Positions 28,123 to 36,724 of a stretch of 64,000 nucleotides of DNA are shown piece after piece. The stretch is from assembly GCF_014200045.1 (NCBI RefSeq), contig NZ_JACHOV010000002.1:124001-188000 (forward strand), given 5' to 3'. The stretch's first letter is position 1, and every line of letters starts with the position of its first letter. This DNA is from Rhizorhapis suberifaciens. GTDB lineage: Bacteria > Pseudomonadota > Alphaproteobacteria > Sphingomonadales > Sphingomonadaceae. The translations under genes and the position numbers were made by a program. The notes under the pieces were generated by a model, which ran no database searches, was not told where the DNA came from, and saw only the letters and a program-made list of their open reading frames with translations.

Positions 28123-29020
28123 CTGGCAGCGGTGAGCGCAGATTGAGCTTGCCCGCCACAGTGAAGGCCGCTCGGGCGAGCGGGGATAGCGGTTCCCGAT
28201 CGATGATCACCAGCCCGACCTGATTAGGGGGAAGCGGGTCGGAGAAGGGGATGAGGCGTAGCGCCGGATGCGCCGCCACCATCGCGCTGTGGCTGTCGGT
28301 GATGATGGCGTGCAGCCCCCCGCTGGCAACCATCGAAAGCAGCGCCACATAGCTGTCGGCCGTCGCAACCGGATCAACCGAAAGTCCGCGCGCGGCAAGG
28401 CTCGTGTTGAGAATGCGGCGGTTCTGCATGCCTTCATGAAGCAGGCACAGCCGCGTTTCGGCGGCTTCCGCAAGGGTGATGGAGCTAAGCTCCGCCTGAG
28501 GGCTGCCGCTGCCGGTCGCAAAGACAAATTGTTCGCAATAAAGCAGGACGCTGTGTACCTGGGCGGGGGGCTCGTTGGAAAGATAAGTGATCCCGGCGTC
28601 CAAATCACGGGCTACCAAGCTGCGTTCTATTTCTCGGGACGTCATTGAGCGGACACTGACCTGCAAGCCGCGATGTTCCGTTGTCAGGGCTTTGACCAAG
28701 TAACCTGCCGAAGGCATGGCGGCTGGTATGGCGCCCAGCCGCAGCGTGCCCCGCAACGGCCCGGTGTCGCAGTTGAGCGCTGTCCGCATTGCCTGATGAT
28801 CGGCCAACATCTGCTGCGCGAAGGGCAAGACAGCATAGCCTTCAGGACTGAGATCGACGAAACGCCGGTCGCGAATGACAAGGCGCTGTCCAAGCATGTC
28901 TTCCAGGGTCGATAGTCCGGCAGAAAGCGTCGGCTGCGCCACATGGCAGGCTTCCGCCGCGCGCGCGAAATGCCGCTCACGGGCAAGAGCGACGAAATAT
29001 TCAAGATAACGTAGCTGCAT
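28097..29020 (-). CDS. LysR family regulator, probable regulator of formate dehydrogenase
   Basis: 307 aa: winged helix-turn-helix at residues 1-60 (YFVALARERHFARAAEACHVAQP) and a C-terminal periplasmic-binding-protein-like effector domain. It lies directly upstream of fdsG on the same strand, 52 bp away. LysR regulators (FdsR) control fds operons in other bacteria, which supports a formate-related role; the effector is not shown by the sequence. Confidence 0.88.
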   Translation of the reverse strand: MQLRYLEYFVALARERHFARAAEACHVAQPTLSAGLSTLEDMLGQRLVIRDRRFVDLSPEGYAVLPFAQQMLADHQAMRTALNCDTGPLRGTLRLGAIPAAMPSAGYLVKALTTEHRGLQVSVRSMTSREIERSLVARDLDAGITYLSNEPPAQVHSVLLYCEQFVFATGSGSPQAELSSITLAEAAETRLCLLHEGMQNRRILNTSLAARGLSVDPVATADSYVALLSMVASGGLHAIITDSHSAMVAAHPALRLIPFSDPLPPNQVGLVIIDREPLSPLARAAFTVAGKLNLRSPLPAFDRQYPS

Positions 29021-29109
29021 GGGCCGGACATAGCATGATCGGAACCGAAGTCACCTAAGGTTCATCTACGGGGCTGGCGCAGTGTTCGTTTCAGGCGCAC
29101 AAGGGACGC

Positions 29110-29751
29110 GTGATAGCACGCCGCGTCCTTCTAGCCTTTGCCCTCCTTGCCGCGCCGCCGTTGCATGCCGCACCAGGGCCAAAGGAGGCCGGACGTTATC
29201 GGTTGACGGGTGTCCAGGACGCGGCATCCGAACTGGAGCTGACGGGCGATGGCCACTTTCGCTACTATCTGATCTATGGCGCGCTTGACGAAATGGCCGA
29301 GGGTGTCTGGCGCCGGGAAGGCAAGCGAATACTGCTCACGACCCAGCCGGCGCCTGTCCCGCCGAAGTTCATCTTGAAAAGCGCTGCGACCGGTGCTGAA
29401 GGAGAATTGTCTGTCGCGGTGACGGGGCCAGACGGGCAAGGGATCGCCGGTGTCGACGTGCAACTACACTTTGATGATCAGACGGTCGTCAACGGCTATA
29501 CTCAGGAGGAGGGCTGGCGATCGGATATTCCGAAGGGACGCAAACCAACTTTGGTGACGCTGTCTATTCCGATGTTCGGGGTTCGGTCGCCGGATTTTTC
29601 CGTCCCGGCCGATGCATATGCGCTGCAGTTTCTGTTGGAACCCAATGATATGGGAACGCCGGATTTCCGGGATCTTCCGCTAGAGCAGGGGCAGGACGGT
29701 GTCGAGATGCTGAGGGATGGCGCGCGGCTCAGATATGAACGGGTGAAGTGA
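29110..29751 (+). CDS. Exported hypothetical protein
   Basis: 213 aa starting with GTG, eight bases after AAGGGA-like sequence. A signal peptide is evident (about 1-20, cleaving after LHAAPG). The mature part is predicted mostly beta: a lipocalin-like front half (YRLTGVQDAASELELTGDGHFRYYLIYGALDE) and a back half resembling a carboxypeptidase-regulatory or transthyretin-like beta sandwich (GQGIAGVDVQLHFDD). No catalytic residues are recognised. It is transcribed divergently from the LysR gene. Confidence 0.7.
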   Translation: MIARRVLLAFALLAAPPLHAAPGPKEAGRYRLTGVQDAASELELTGDGHFRYYLIYGALDEMAEGVWRREGKRILLTTQPAPVPPKFILKSAATGAEGELSVAVTGPDGQGIAGVDVQLHFDDQTVVNGYTQEEGWRSDIPKGRKPTLVTLSIPMFGVRSPDFSVPADAYALQFLLEPNDMGTPDFRDLPLEQGQDGVEMLRDGARLRYERVK

Positions 29752-29796
29752 CTGCGTGAGCGGAGCTGTTAGCTCGAAGGCTCTGATGACACCAGG

Positions 29797-29919
29797 TGAC
29801 CCGCTCCCGCCTGTGTCGAGCAAAGTCGAGACCCCCGTCGTCAGTCAACGCCCCTCGAATTCTGCCTTATTCCGAGCGTCTAGCTTTCAGGCAGTCGAGG
29901 GCTTGGGGCGAGCGGGTCA
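29797..29919. repeat. 123-bp element with 10-bp terminal inverted repeats
   Basis: TGACCCGCTC (29797-29806) and GAGCGGGTCA (29910-29919) are perfect inverted ends. Inside are a family-B unit (29811-29837, TGTCGAGCAAAGTCGAG) and a second imperfect hairpin. It carries no gene. It looks like a composite palindromic or MITE-like element; no target duplication is visible. Confidence 0.5.
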
Positions 29920-29991
29920 AAGTAAAGTCATCATATTCTAGAAATGGCCAGACAGGCGTGAGCCGCCCGACGATACAAGCCCGACGATACA

Positions 29992-30021
29992 AAAAAGCCC
30001 CGGAATGAACCGGGGCTTTTT
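29992..30021 (-). terminator. Bidirectional terminator, ends etfBA
   Basis: Stem AAAAAGCCCCGG / CCGGGGCTTTTT with loop AATGAA lies 22 bp beyond the etfA stop codon. T-runs exist on both strands. Just upstream on the plus strand, GCCCGACGATACAA is tandemly repeated at 29965-29978 and 29979-29992. Confidence 0.93.
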
Positions 30022-30043
30022 CATTGAGCGGATGACGAAAAGC

Positions 30044-30976
30044 TTAGAGCTTTCCAGTCAGTTCCGGCACGATCTTGAAGAGGTCGCCGACCAGGCCGAT
30101 GTCCGCGACCTGGAAAATCGGAGCGTCCTCGTCCTTGTTGATGGCGATGATGGTCTTGGAGTCCTTCATGCCCGCCAGATGCTGGATCGCGCCGGAAATG
30201 CCGACGGCGATATAGACTTCAGGCGCGACGATCTTACCGGTCTGGCCGACCTGATAGTCGTTGGGCACATAGCCCGCATCGACCGCGGCGCGGGAAGCAC
30301 CCACGGCTGCACCGAGCTTGTCGGCGAGCGGAATGATGTACTGCTGGAAGGTCTCGCTATCCTTGAGCGCGCGCCCGCCAGACACGATGATCCTGGCGGA
30401 GGTGAGCTCAGGGCGTTCATTCTTGGCGATTTCAGCGCCGACAAAGCTCGAAAGACCCTTGTCGCCCGTTGCCGAAACCTGCTCAATGGCAGCCGATCCG
30501 CCTTCGGTCGCCGCCTTGTCGAAGGCGGTGCCACGCACGGTGATCACCTTCTTGGCATCGGACGATTTGACCGTCGCGATGGCGTTGCCCGCATAGATGG
30601 GACGGGTAAAGGTATCCTCGCTCTCAACCGAGAGGATGTCGGAGATCTGCATGACGTCGAGCAGCGCAGCCACGCGGGGTGCGATGTTCTTGCCCGTCGT
30701 CGTTGCGGGCGCCACGAAGGCGTCATGGTGACCCATGAGGTCTACGATCAGCGGCGCGACATTTTCAGCGAGCCCATGTTCATAGGCGGCGTCATCGACG
30801 ACATGCACCTTGGCGACGCCCGCGATTTTGGCGGCCTGTTCGCCCACGCTGGCGCAGCCTTTGCCCGCAACCAGCAGATGCACTTCGCCAAGCTTGCCGG
30901 CGGCAGTGACGGCGGCGAGCGTTGCGTCCTTCAGCGACGCATTATCATGTTCTACCCAAACCAGCGTCTTCATCAT
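30044..30976 (-). CDS. etfA: Electron transfer flavoprotein alpha subunit
   Basis: 310 aa. With EtfB it carries electrons from acyl-CoA and other dehydrogenases to ETF-ubiquinone oxidoreductase. The C-terminal FAD-binding region is conserved: [31 protein letters not shown], and the following [20 protein letters not shown]. The ATG overlaps the etfB stop (ATGA). Confidence 0.97.
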   Translation of the reverse strand: MMKTLVWVEHDNASLKDATLAAVTAAGKLGEVHLLVAGKGCASVGEQAAKIAGVAKVHVVDDAAYEHGLAENVAPLIVDLMGHHDAFVAPATTTGKNIAPRVAALLDVMQISDILSVESEDTFTRPIYAGNAIATVKSSDAKKVITVRGTAFDKAATEGGSAAIEQVSATGDKGLSSFVGAEIAKNERPELTSARIIVSGGRALKDSETFQQYIIPLADKLGAAVGASRAAVDAGYVPNDYQVGQTGKIVAPEVYIAVGISGAIQHLAGMKDSKTIIAINKDEDAPIFQVADIGLVGDLFKIVPELTGKL

Positions 30977-31719
30977 GCCACTCCCAGAGCCTTGAGTTTG
31001 CCGACTAGCTCGTCCACGTCCGCGACCTTGATACCCGCTTCGCGCTTAGGCGGTTCGGAAACCTTAAGGGTCGAAAGGCGCGCGGTGATGTCCACGCCGT
31101 AATCGGCGGGGGTCTTCTGCGCCATCGGCTTGGATTTGGCCTTCATGATGTTGGGAAGCGAAGCGTAGCGCGGCTCGTTCAAACGAAGGTCGGTGGTGAC
31201 GATGGCGGGAAGCGCAAGCTTCACCGTTTCAAGGCCGCCGTCAACTTCGCGCGTCACGTTGACGCTGTCGCCTTCGAGCTCAACCTTCGACGCGAAAGTG
31301 CCTTGCGGACGGCCGGTGAGTGCAGCGAGCATCTGACCGGTCTGGTTGCTGTCGTCGTCGATCGCCTGCTTGCCAAGAATGACCAGGCCGGGCTGTTCCT
31401 CTTCGACCACCTTGGCGAGCAGCTTGGCAACGCCCAGCGGCTCTACCTCGGTCTCGCTCGTAATCAGGATTGCGCGGTCGGCACCCATGGCGAGCGCGGT
31501 GCGCAGCGTTTCCTGAGCCTTGGCTTCACCAATCGAAATTGCGATGATTTCGGTGGCCACGCCCTTTTCCTTCAGGCGAATGGCTTCCTCTACCGCGATT
31601 TCGTCGAACGGGTTCATCGACATCTTGACGTTGGCCAGGTCGACGCCCGTCCCATCCATCTTAACCCGTGGCTTCACATTGTAATCGATCACCCGCTTCA
31701 CGGGTACCAGGATCTTCAT
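30973..31719 (-). CDS. etfB: Electron transfer flavoprotein beta subunit
   Basis: 248 aa, standard for EtfB. The start [16 protein letters not shown] is typical, and ATG 31719 follows GAGGA by about six bases; the longer open frame is read-through. Conserved blocks: [30 protein letters not shown] and [22 protein letters not shown]. Forms an operon with etfA, 88 bp after sucC, with which it may share a transcript. Confidence 0.97.
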   Translation of the reverse strand: MKILVPVKRVIDYNVKPRVKMDGTGVDLANVKMSMNPFDEIAVEEAIRLKEKGVATEIIAISIGEAKAQETLRTALAMGADRAILITSETEVEPLGVAKLLAKVVEEEQPGLVILGKQAIDDDSNQTGQMLAALTGRPQGTFASKVELEGDSVNVTREVDGGLETVKLALPAIVTTDLRLNEPRYASLPNIMKAKSKPMAQKTPADYGVDITARLSTLKVSEPPKREAGIKVADVDELVGKLKALGVA

Positions 31720-31807
31720 CGTTTTTCCTCCAATTCCTGCCTTCCCTCCTGGAGAGGGAAACATGCCCGCCGGTTCCTATGGAATTCAAAAGCGGGCAGG
31801 CGACGGG

Positions 31808-33007
31808 TTAGGCAGCAAGCTTGACTTGGCCAACGATCTTCTGTGCTGCATCGCCCAGATTGTCGGCTGACACGATCGGCAAACCGGAATGGGCAAGAAT
31901 TTCCTTGCCCTGTTCCACGTTGGTGCCTTCGAGGCGAACCACGAGAGGCACCGACAGGTTCACTTCCTTGGCTGCAGCCACGATGCCCTCAGCGATGATG
32001 TCGCAGCGCATGATGCCGCCAAAGATGTTGACGAGAATCCCCTCGACCGCAGGATCGGAAAGGATGATCTTGAATGCGGCAGTTACCTTTTCCTTGGAGG
32101 CGCCGCCGCCAACGTCAAGGAAGTTGGCCGGGAAAGCCCCGTTCAGCTTGATGATGTCCATGGTCGCCATGGCAAGGCCCGCACCGTTAACCATGCAGCC
32201 GATGTTTCCGTCCAGCTTGATATAGGCGAGGTCATATTTGCTCGCCTCCAGCTCCATCGGATCTTCCTCGGTCTCGTCGCGCAGCTCCACAAGATCCTTG
32301 TGACGGAAGAGGGCGTTGCTGTCGAAGCCGACCTTGGCGTCAAGCACGACCAGCTTGTCGTCTGCCGTAACGGCGAGCGGATTGATTTCGATTTGAGAGG
32401 CGTCGGTGCCCAGAAAAGCGTCGTAAAGCGCCTGGGTAACCTTGGCGGCCTGCTTGGCAAGATCACCGGTCAGGTTCAGCGCCTTGGCCACCGAACGGCC
32501 ATGGTGTGGCATGAGGCCGGTCGCCGGATCCACGGTAAGGGTGTGAATCTTCTCGGGCGAATTGTGAGCCACATCCTCAATGTCCATGCCGCCCTCGGTG
32601 GAAGCGACAATGGCGATGCGGCCGGTCACGCGATCGACGAGCAGTGCGAGATAAAACTCCTTGGCGATGTCGACGCCGTCCGTGACATAAAGGCGATTGA
32701 CCTGCTTGCCGGCTTCGCCTGTCTGAATGGTGACCAGCGTGTTGCCCAGCATGTCGGAAGCGGCGGCGCGAACCTCGTCAGCATTTTTCGCAAGACGGAC
32801 GCCGCCCTTGGCCTCGGCTGGCAGTTCCTTGAACTTACCCTTGCCGCGGCCGCCAGCGTGGATCTGCGCCTTCACGACATACAGGGGTCCAGGAAGCTTG
32901 GCCGAAGCGGCAACAGCCTCATCAACGCTCATCGCGGCAAATCCCGCAGGCACGGGGGCACCGTACTTCGCCAACAATTCCTTCGCCTGATATTCGTGGA
33001 TATTCAT
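31808..33007 (-). CDS. sucC: Succinyl-CoA synthetase beta subunit
   Basis: 399 aa, ADP/GDP-forming citric-acid-cycle enzyme subunit. The ATP-grasp domain is intact: [20 protein letters not shown] at the start, [14 protein letters not shown], and the C-terminal [17 protein letters not shown] part. sucD is not in the window, so the alpha subunit is encoded elsewhere. A GC-rich inverted repeat (GCCCGC/GCGGGC, about 31770-31797) follows its stop, without a T-tract. Confidence 0.97.
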   Translation of the reverse strand: MNIHEYQAKELLAKYGAPVPAGFAAMSVDEAVAASAKLPGPLYVVKAQIHAGGRGKGKFKELPAEAKGGVRLAKNADEVRAAASDMLGNTLVTIQTGEAGKQVNRLYVTDGVDIAKEFYLALLVDRVTGRIAIVASTEGGMDIEDVAHNSPEKIHTLTVDPATGLMPHHGRSVAKALNLTGDLAKQAAKVTQALYDAFLGTDASQIEINPLAVTADDKLVVLDAKVGFDSNALFRHKDLVELRDETEEDPMELEASKYDLAYIKLDGNIGCMVNGAGLAMATMDIIKLNGAFPANFLDVGGGASKEKVTAAFKIILSDPAVEGILVNIFGGIMRCDIIAEGIVAAAKEVNLSVPLVVRLEGTNVEQGKEILAHSGLPIVSADNLGDAAQKIVGQVKLAA

Positions 33008-33184
33008 CTGCTCGCCTGCCTGTCAATTCGGTGTTAGAGACTCATGCGCAGGCGCTAAAGCACAGCTTCAGGGGAATTTCCAGTCTTGCTGCAAAATCAA
33101 GCTTTGCAAAATTGCAAATTCTTCGCAGTTGCGAATTGCAAAGGAGAGGTCTGTGAACCCTAATCCCTCCCAACTATTGTCTTT

Positions 33185-33496
33185 TCAGTTGATAATGGCG
33201 CAGCGAAGGCTGGACGATGTGACGACGGAAAGTATCTCTGGGTCCTGCAGCGCGCGGGTGCGGTAGATGAACTCGTCCACCGTCATCCCTCCAAGATTGC
33301 TTTCCTTGATCGAAGACAGCGCGGACAGACGCCGCAATTGCATCAGCGAAAGCCGATCCACCATCCGTTCGGCCATGCAGCCTGCCATTGACGGGGACAA
33401 GCCCATCTTTAACAGGCTGTTCCGAACCTTGGTTTCAGGTGACGTGGCGCAGGCCGAAAGCGCCGCAAGCGAGAGGATGAGGGCAAGTTTCTTCAT
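33185..33496 (-). CDS. Small putative lipoprotein
   Basis: 103 aa. MKKLALILSLAALSAC is a clear signal peptide with lipobox (cysteine at residue 16), then a short helical domain rich in Leu, Met, Ser and Arg with two further cysteines. Family not recognised; function unknown. It lies alone between the aldo/keto reductase and sucC. Confidence 0.7.
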   Translation of the reverse strand: MKKLALILSLAALSACATSPETKVRNSLLKMGLSPSMAGCMAERMVDRLSLMQLRRLSALSSIKESNLGGMTVDEFIYRTRALQDPEILSVVTSSSLRCAIIN

Positions 33497-33609
33497 GGAC
33501 GCGATACCTTCTGCGAGCGGCTCTTATGCCATGTGCATGCCATGGCGAAGATGAACAGTGCTTTGCTGGCGGGCGGACGCGTTGCTTCTTCAACGCCACA
33601 AATGCCAGT

Positions 33610-34623
33610 CTACCGCGCATTTTCGAACTCATAGTCGAACATTTCCGTATCGATTTGAGCCTGCGCAGAGGCGTTGTAGCGATTGCCGCGAATGGTCTGA
33701 GGGGTGAAGATGACCTCAACGCGCGAGATCATTTCGCTGTTCAGATCAATATTCGCCGCGCCCAGATTTTCTTCCAGATGCGCAATGTTGCGGGTGCCGG
33801 GAATGGGGACCATGTCTTTGGCCTTCGAAAGGATCCAGGCCAGCGATAATTGGGCCGGGGTGCAGCCCGCCTCCACCGCGAGCTTGTTGAAATTGGCGAC
33901 GGCCTTGAGATTGTGGCTCAGTTGGGGTTCGACGAAGCGGGGAAAGTTCCTGCGGATGTCGCCTTCGGCATAATTCCCGTCATGAATGGCGTTCGCCAAC
34001 AGTCCGCGTGCGACGGGCGAGAAGGGAACGATGCCGATGCCGAGTTTGCGGCAAGTCGCCACGACGGCGATCTCGATATTGCGGACGCAGGGATTATATT
34101 CGCTTTGAACAGCAGTGATGGGATGGACCGCCTGTGCCCGACGAATGCTGGCTGCGGACATTTCGCTTAGCCCGATGGTTCGGATCTTGCCTGCCTTCAC
34201 GGCGTCGGCAAGGGTTCCAACGCTGTCTTCGACCGGCACATTCTTGTCGAGGCGATGCAGATAATAAAGGTCGATGACATCTGTATTGAGCCGGACAAGG
34301 GCTTCGTCCAACGTCTTGCGAATGGTTTCAGGACGGCCGTCGAGCACTCGCCTGCCATCGCGATAATCAAGGACGCATTTGCTGGCGAGCGTAAACTCGC
34401 GGCGGCGGTGCATGACCGCCTTTGCAAGCAGCCGTTCATTGTCGCCGTCCCCATAGAGGGCGGCGGTGTCGAAAAAGGTGCAGCCTAGGTCCAGCGCGCG
34501 GTTCAGCAAGGCTATCGCGGCCGCTTCATCCGGAAGACCGCCATAGGCATGGCTTAGATTCATGCAGCCAAGGCCAATGGCCGGAACCGTTAACGGACCG
34601 ATCTTTCGCTGGGGAAGGGACAT
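33610..34623 (-). CDS. Aldo/keto reductase
   Basis: 337 aa, AKR13-like (YakC/Tas-type) NADPH oxidoreductase. The catalytic set is seen in FFDTAALYGDGDNE (Asp, Tyr), the Lys in ASKCVLDY and the His in YYLHRLD; SEYNPCVRN and PVARGLL also match the family. ATG 34623 (MSLPQRKIGPLTVP) is the natural start; the longer frame is not conserved. The substrate is unknown. It is divergent from the GST gene. Confidence 0.9.
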   Translation of the reverse strand: MSLPQRKIGPLTVPAIGLGCMNLSHAYGGLPDEAAAIALLNRALDLGCTFFDTAALYGDGDNERLLAKAVMHRRREFTLASKCVLDYRDGRRVLDGRPETIRKTLDEALVRLNTDVIDLYYLHRLDKNVPVEDSVGTLADAVKAGKIRTIGLSEMSAASIRRAQAVHPITAVQSEYNPCVRNIEIAVVATCRKLGIGIVPFSPVARGLLANAIHDGNYAEGDIRRNFPRFVEPQLSHNLKAVANFNKLAVEAGCTPAQLSLAWILSKAKDMVPIPGTRNIAHLEENLGAANIDLNSEMISRVEVIFTPQTIRGNRYNASAQAQIDTEMFDYEFENAR

Positions 34624-34756
34624 CAGGGGTTCCTTGTTATGGGTCATAACAGATGTTATCGAGCGATGCGAAGGGACGCAATGAGAGCCCAGCCTGCATT
34701 GCGGTGCCACCTCAAGCCATTATCTAGGCCCTTTGCGCCTGTCGAGGAGAAGCGAC

Positions 34757-35428
34757 ATGATCGAACTTTTTACCGCATCCACGCCCAATGGCTACAAGGC
34801 CTCCGTGACCCTGGAGGAGCTGGGGATGCCCTATACCTTCCGCAACCTGGATTTTGGCGCTCTACAGCAGAAGGAAGAATGGTTCCTGAAGATCAACCCC
34901 AATGGGCGCATCCCCGCGATCATAGATCATGACGAGGGCGACTTTCCGATCTTCGAATCCGGCGCGATCATGATCTATCTGGCGGAAAAGGCGGGCAAGT
35001 TGCTGCCCACCGGGACCAAGGAGCGCAGCCGCGTGATACAGTGGCTGATGTGGCAGATGGGCGGGTTGGGGCCGATGATGGGCCAGGCGAATGTCTTCCT
35101 CCGCTATTTCCCCGAACGCCTGCCTTCGGCCATTGATCGCTACCAGCGCGAGGTGCGGCGGCTGTTCGAAGTGCTGAACACGCAGCTTGCCGACAACCAG
35201 TATCTCGCCGGGGATTATAGTATAGCCGATATTGCCAGCTGGTGCTGGGTGCGGGGGCATAAATGGTCTGGCGTGGAGTTGGACGGCCTGCAGCATTTGC
35301 AGCGTTGGAAGGACGAGATCGCGCAACGGCCGGCTGTGCAAAAGGGCCTTACGGTGCCTGAATACAGGGATCCGGCGCCGGTGGGCGATGATAATGTTGT
35401 CGAGGATGCCCGGAAGATGCTGGCCTGA
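34757..35428 (+). CDS. Glutathione S-transferase
   Basis: 223 aa, YfcG/YghU-like nu-class GST. N-terminal thioredoxin fold with [19 protein letters not shown] and the cis-Pro/Glu-Ser motif [10 protein letters not shown]...IFESGAI, then an all-helical C-terminal domain. GAGGAG sits ten bases before ATG 34757. Nu-class GSTs use a Thr/Asn pair and act as disulfide-bond oxidoreductases; STPNG here fits. It is convergent with the LysR gene. Confidence 0.9.
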   Translation: MIELFTASTPNGYKASVTLEELGMPYTFRNLDFGALQQKEEWFLKINPNGRIPAIIDHDEGDFPIFESGAIMIYLAEKAGKLLPTGTKERSRVIQWLMWQMGGLGPMMGQANVFLRYFPERLPSAIDRYQREVRRLFEVLNTQLADNQYLAGDYSIADIASWCWVRGHKWSGVELDGLQHLQRWKDEIAQRPAVQKGLTVPEYRDPAPVGDDNVVEDARKMLA

Positions 35429-35483
35429 AGATTGGGGCGCGCCGGATTTTTGGGGCGGGCCGCGCCCCCCGCAGGCGCGTAGT

Positions 35484-36362
35484 TCAGATGTCGGCTTTGA
35501 TCAGCCAGTCGTGGAAGATCTTCACCGCCCGGTTCTGCAGCGCCTTGGGGCGGCAGACGAACCAGTAGCGGTAAGGACTCTTCACCGGCACGTCGAAAAG
35601 CCGGGCGAGCCGGTCGTCCTTCGCCTGATGGAAATGGCTGGCGTGCATGAACGCGACGCCAAGCCCCTGAGCAGCGGCCTCCAGCATCAGGGGACCGGAA
35701 TCGAAATTATCGACAGCGGCCGGCTCCAGATCGGGGAGGCCCACCACTTCCTTCCATGCATCGAAGCTGCCCGGCATTTCCCGGTGAACAAGGATCGTCA
35801 TATTGGCGATCTGTTCCGCCTTGGTGATGGCGTTGGGACCGTACACCAGGTCGCGCGAAGCGATCAGGTAGACATCGTCATGATCCAGCTCATGGGCATA
35901 AAGCGAAGGTTCGACGTCCTGCGAAAGGACGATGGCGGCGTCCAGCCCTTCACCCAGGCGGGAGATACTGTGCGGCGTGGTTTCGATGTCGAGGTGCAGG
36001 TTGGGATGCAAATGCCTTAGCTCTCCCATCCGGGGAAAGAGCCGTTGGCTTGCGAACAACGGCAGGACGCTCAGCCGCAGGCGCAGCTGGTTATTGTCCT
36101 TCTGAACCTCCTCCACCGCGATGGACAGGACGTCGAGGGCCGGTGCGATGTTGGACAGCAATCGCTGACCATCGGCGTTAAGTTCAAGCAACTGGTGCTT
36201 GCGATCGAATAAGGATTTGCCGATGAACCGCTCCAAGGCTTGCACCCGCCGGCTGAGCGCCGGCGTGGACAGTGCGAGTTCCTCCGCGGCTGCCTTGACC
36301 GAACCGAGTCGGGCAACCTGCACGAAGGCCTCAAGAGCCGTAAGAGGTGGCAATCGCCGCAT
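35484..36362 (-). CDS. LysR family regulator (GcvA-like)
   Basis: 292 aa. N-terminal helix-turn-helix (PPLTALEAFVQVARLGSVKAAAEEL, about 4-28, then ALSRRVQALE) and a substrate-binding-type effector domain. The PPLTALEAF beginning and the overall form are those of GcvA/AmpR-like regulators. Its target is not evident; the GST gene is convergent and the plus-strand side holds a probable small RNA and the CDC48-type ATPase. Confidence 0.88.
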   Translation of the reverse strand: MRRLPPLTALEAFVQVARLGSVKAAAEELALSTPALSRRVQALERFIGKSLFDRKHQLLELNADGQRLLSNIAPALDVLSIAVEEVQKDNNQLRLRLSVLPLFASQRLFPRMGELRHLHPNLHLDIETTPHSISRLGEGLDAAIVLSQDVEPSLYAHELDHDDVYLIASRDLVYGPNAITKAEQIANMTILVHREMPGSFDAWKEVVGLPDLEPAAVDNFDSGPLMLEAAAQGLGVAFMHASHFHQAKDDRLARLFDVPVKSPYRYWFVCRPKALQNRAVKIFHDWLIKADI

Positions 36363-36477
36363 TGTCGCTGTTCCTCAATCCTGTCCTTTTTGCAGCGCGT
36401 CATACCATACAGCATCCATGCAGGTTTATTTAGCATGAATACAGTTAGGAAAAACCGTGGCTCTATATAATTTTGGA

Positions 36478-36613
36478 TGGGTTGCAATTTCTGCAATCAT
36501 CACTGAGCTCTTCGCACTTGCACAACTCTCCGTTCGGACGCATTAGGAACGGGCCTTTCAGGCATCCTCTCCTAACAACTTCCAACGGCCGGTCTTCTGA
36601 CCGGCCTTTTTTT
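36478..36613 (+). ncRNA. Candidate small RNA with exposed CCUCUCCU
   Basis: In the 362-bp gene-free gap before the CDC48 gene. TATAAT at 36466-36471 could be the -10 box, with the 5' end near 36478. Possible hairpins: TTGCA/TGCAA (36482-36496), CCGTTC/GAACGG (about 36532-36552) and GCCT/AGGC just after, then unpaired CCTCTCCT (about 36565-36572, complementary to a Shine-Dalgarno sequence), then a strong terminator. No -35 box is obvious. No coding sequence of known type overlaps. Confidence 0.55.
36587..36613 (+). terminator. Strong Rho-independent terminator
   Basis: GGCCGGTC / GACCGGCC stem of 8 bp, loop TTCT, followed by seven T (36607-36613). No protein gene ends nearby on the plus strand (nearest stop is at 35428), so it must serve a short transcript in this gap. 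Confidence 0.93.
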
Positions 36614-36724
36614 GTGCCCTTTAAACCTCTGGGCGAACTTTTCAAAACCCAATGGACATTTTGGGGGTTAAAGCGCGTTCATCTGATCCTATCTTTGACG
36701 TAACAATTATTTTGTGGGGTCGGC

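Noticed and set aside
36473-36703. 76-codon plus-strand ORF in the gap before the CDC48 gene
   Set aside because: It crosses the strong terminator, has no ribosome binding site and no similarity; a small RNA explains the region better.
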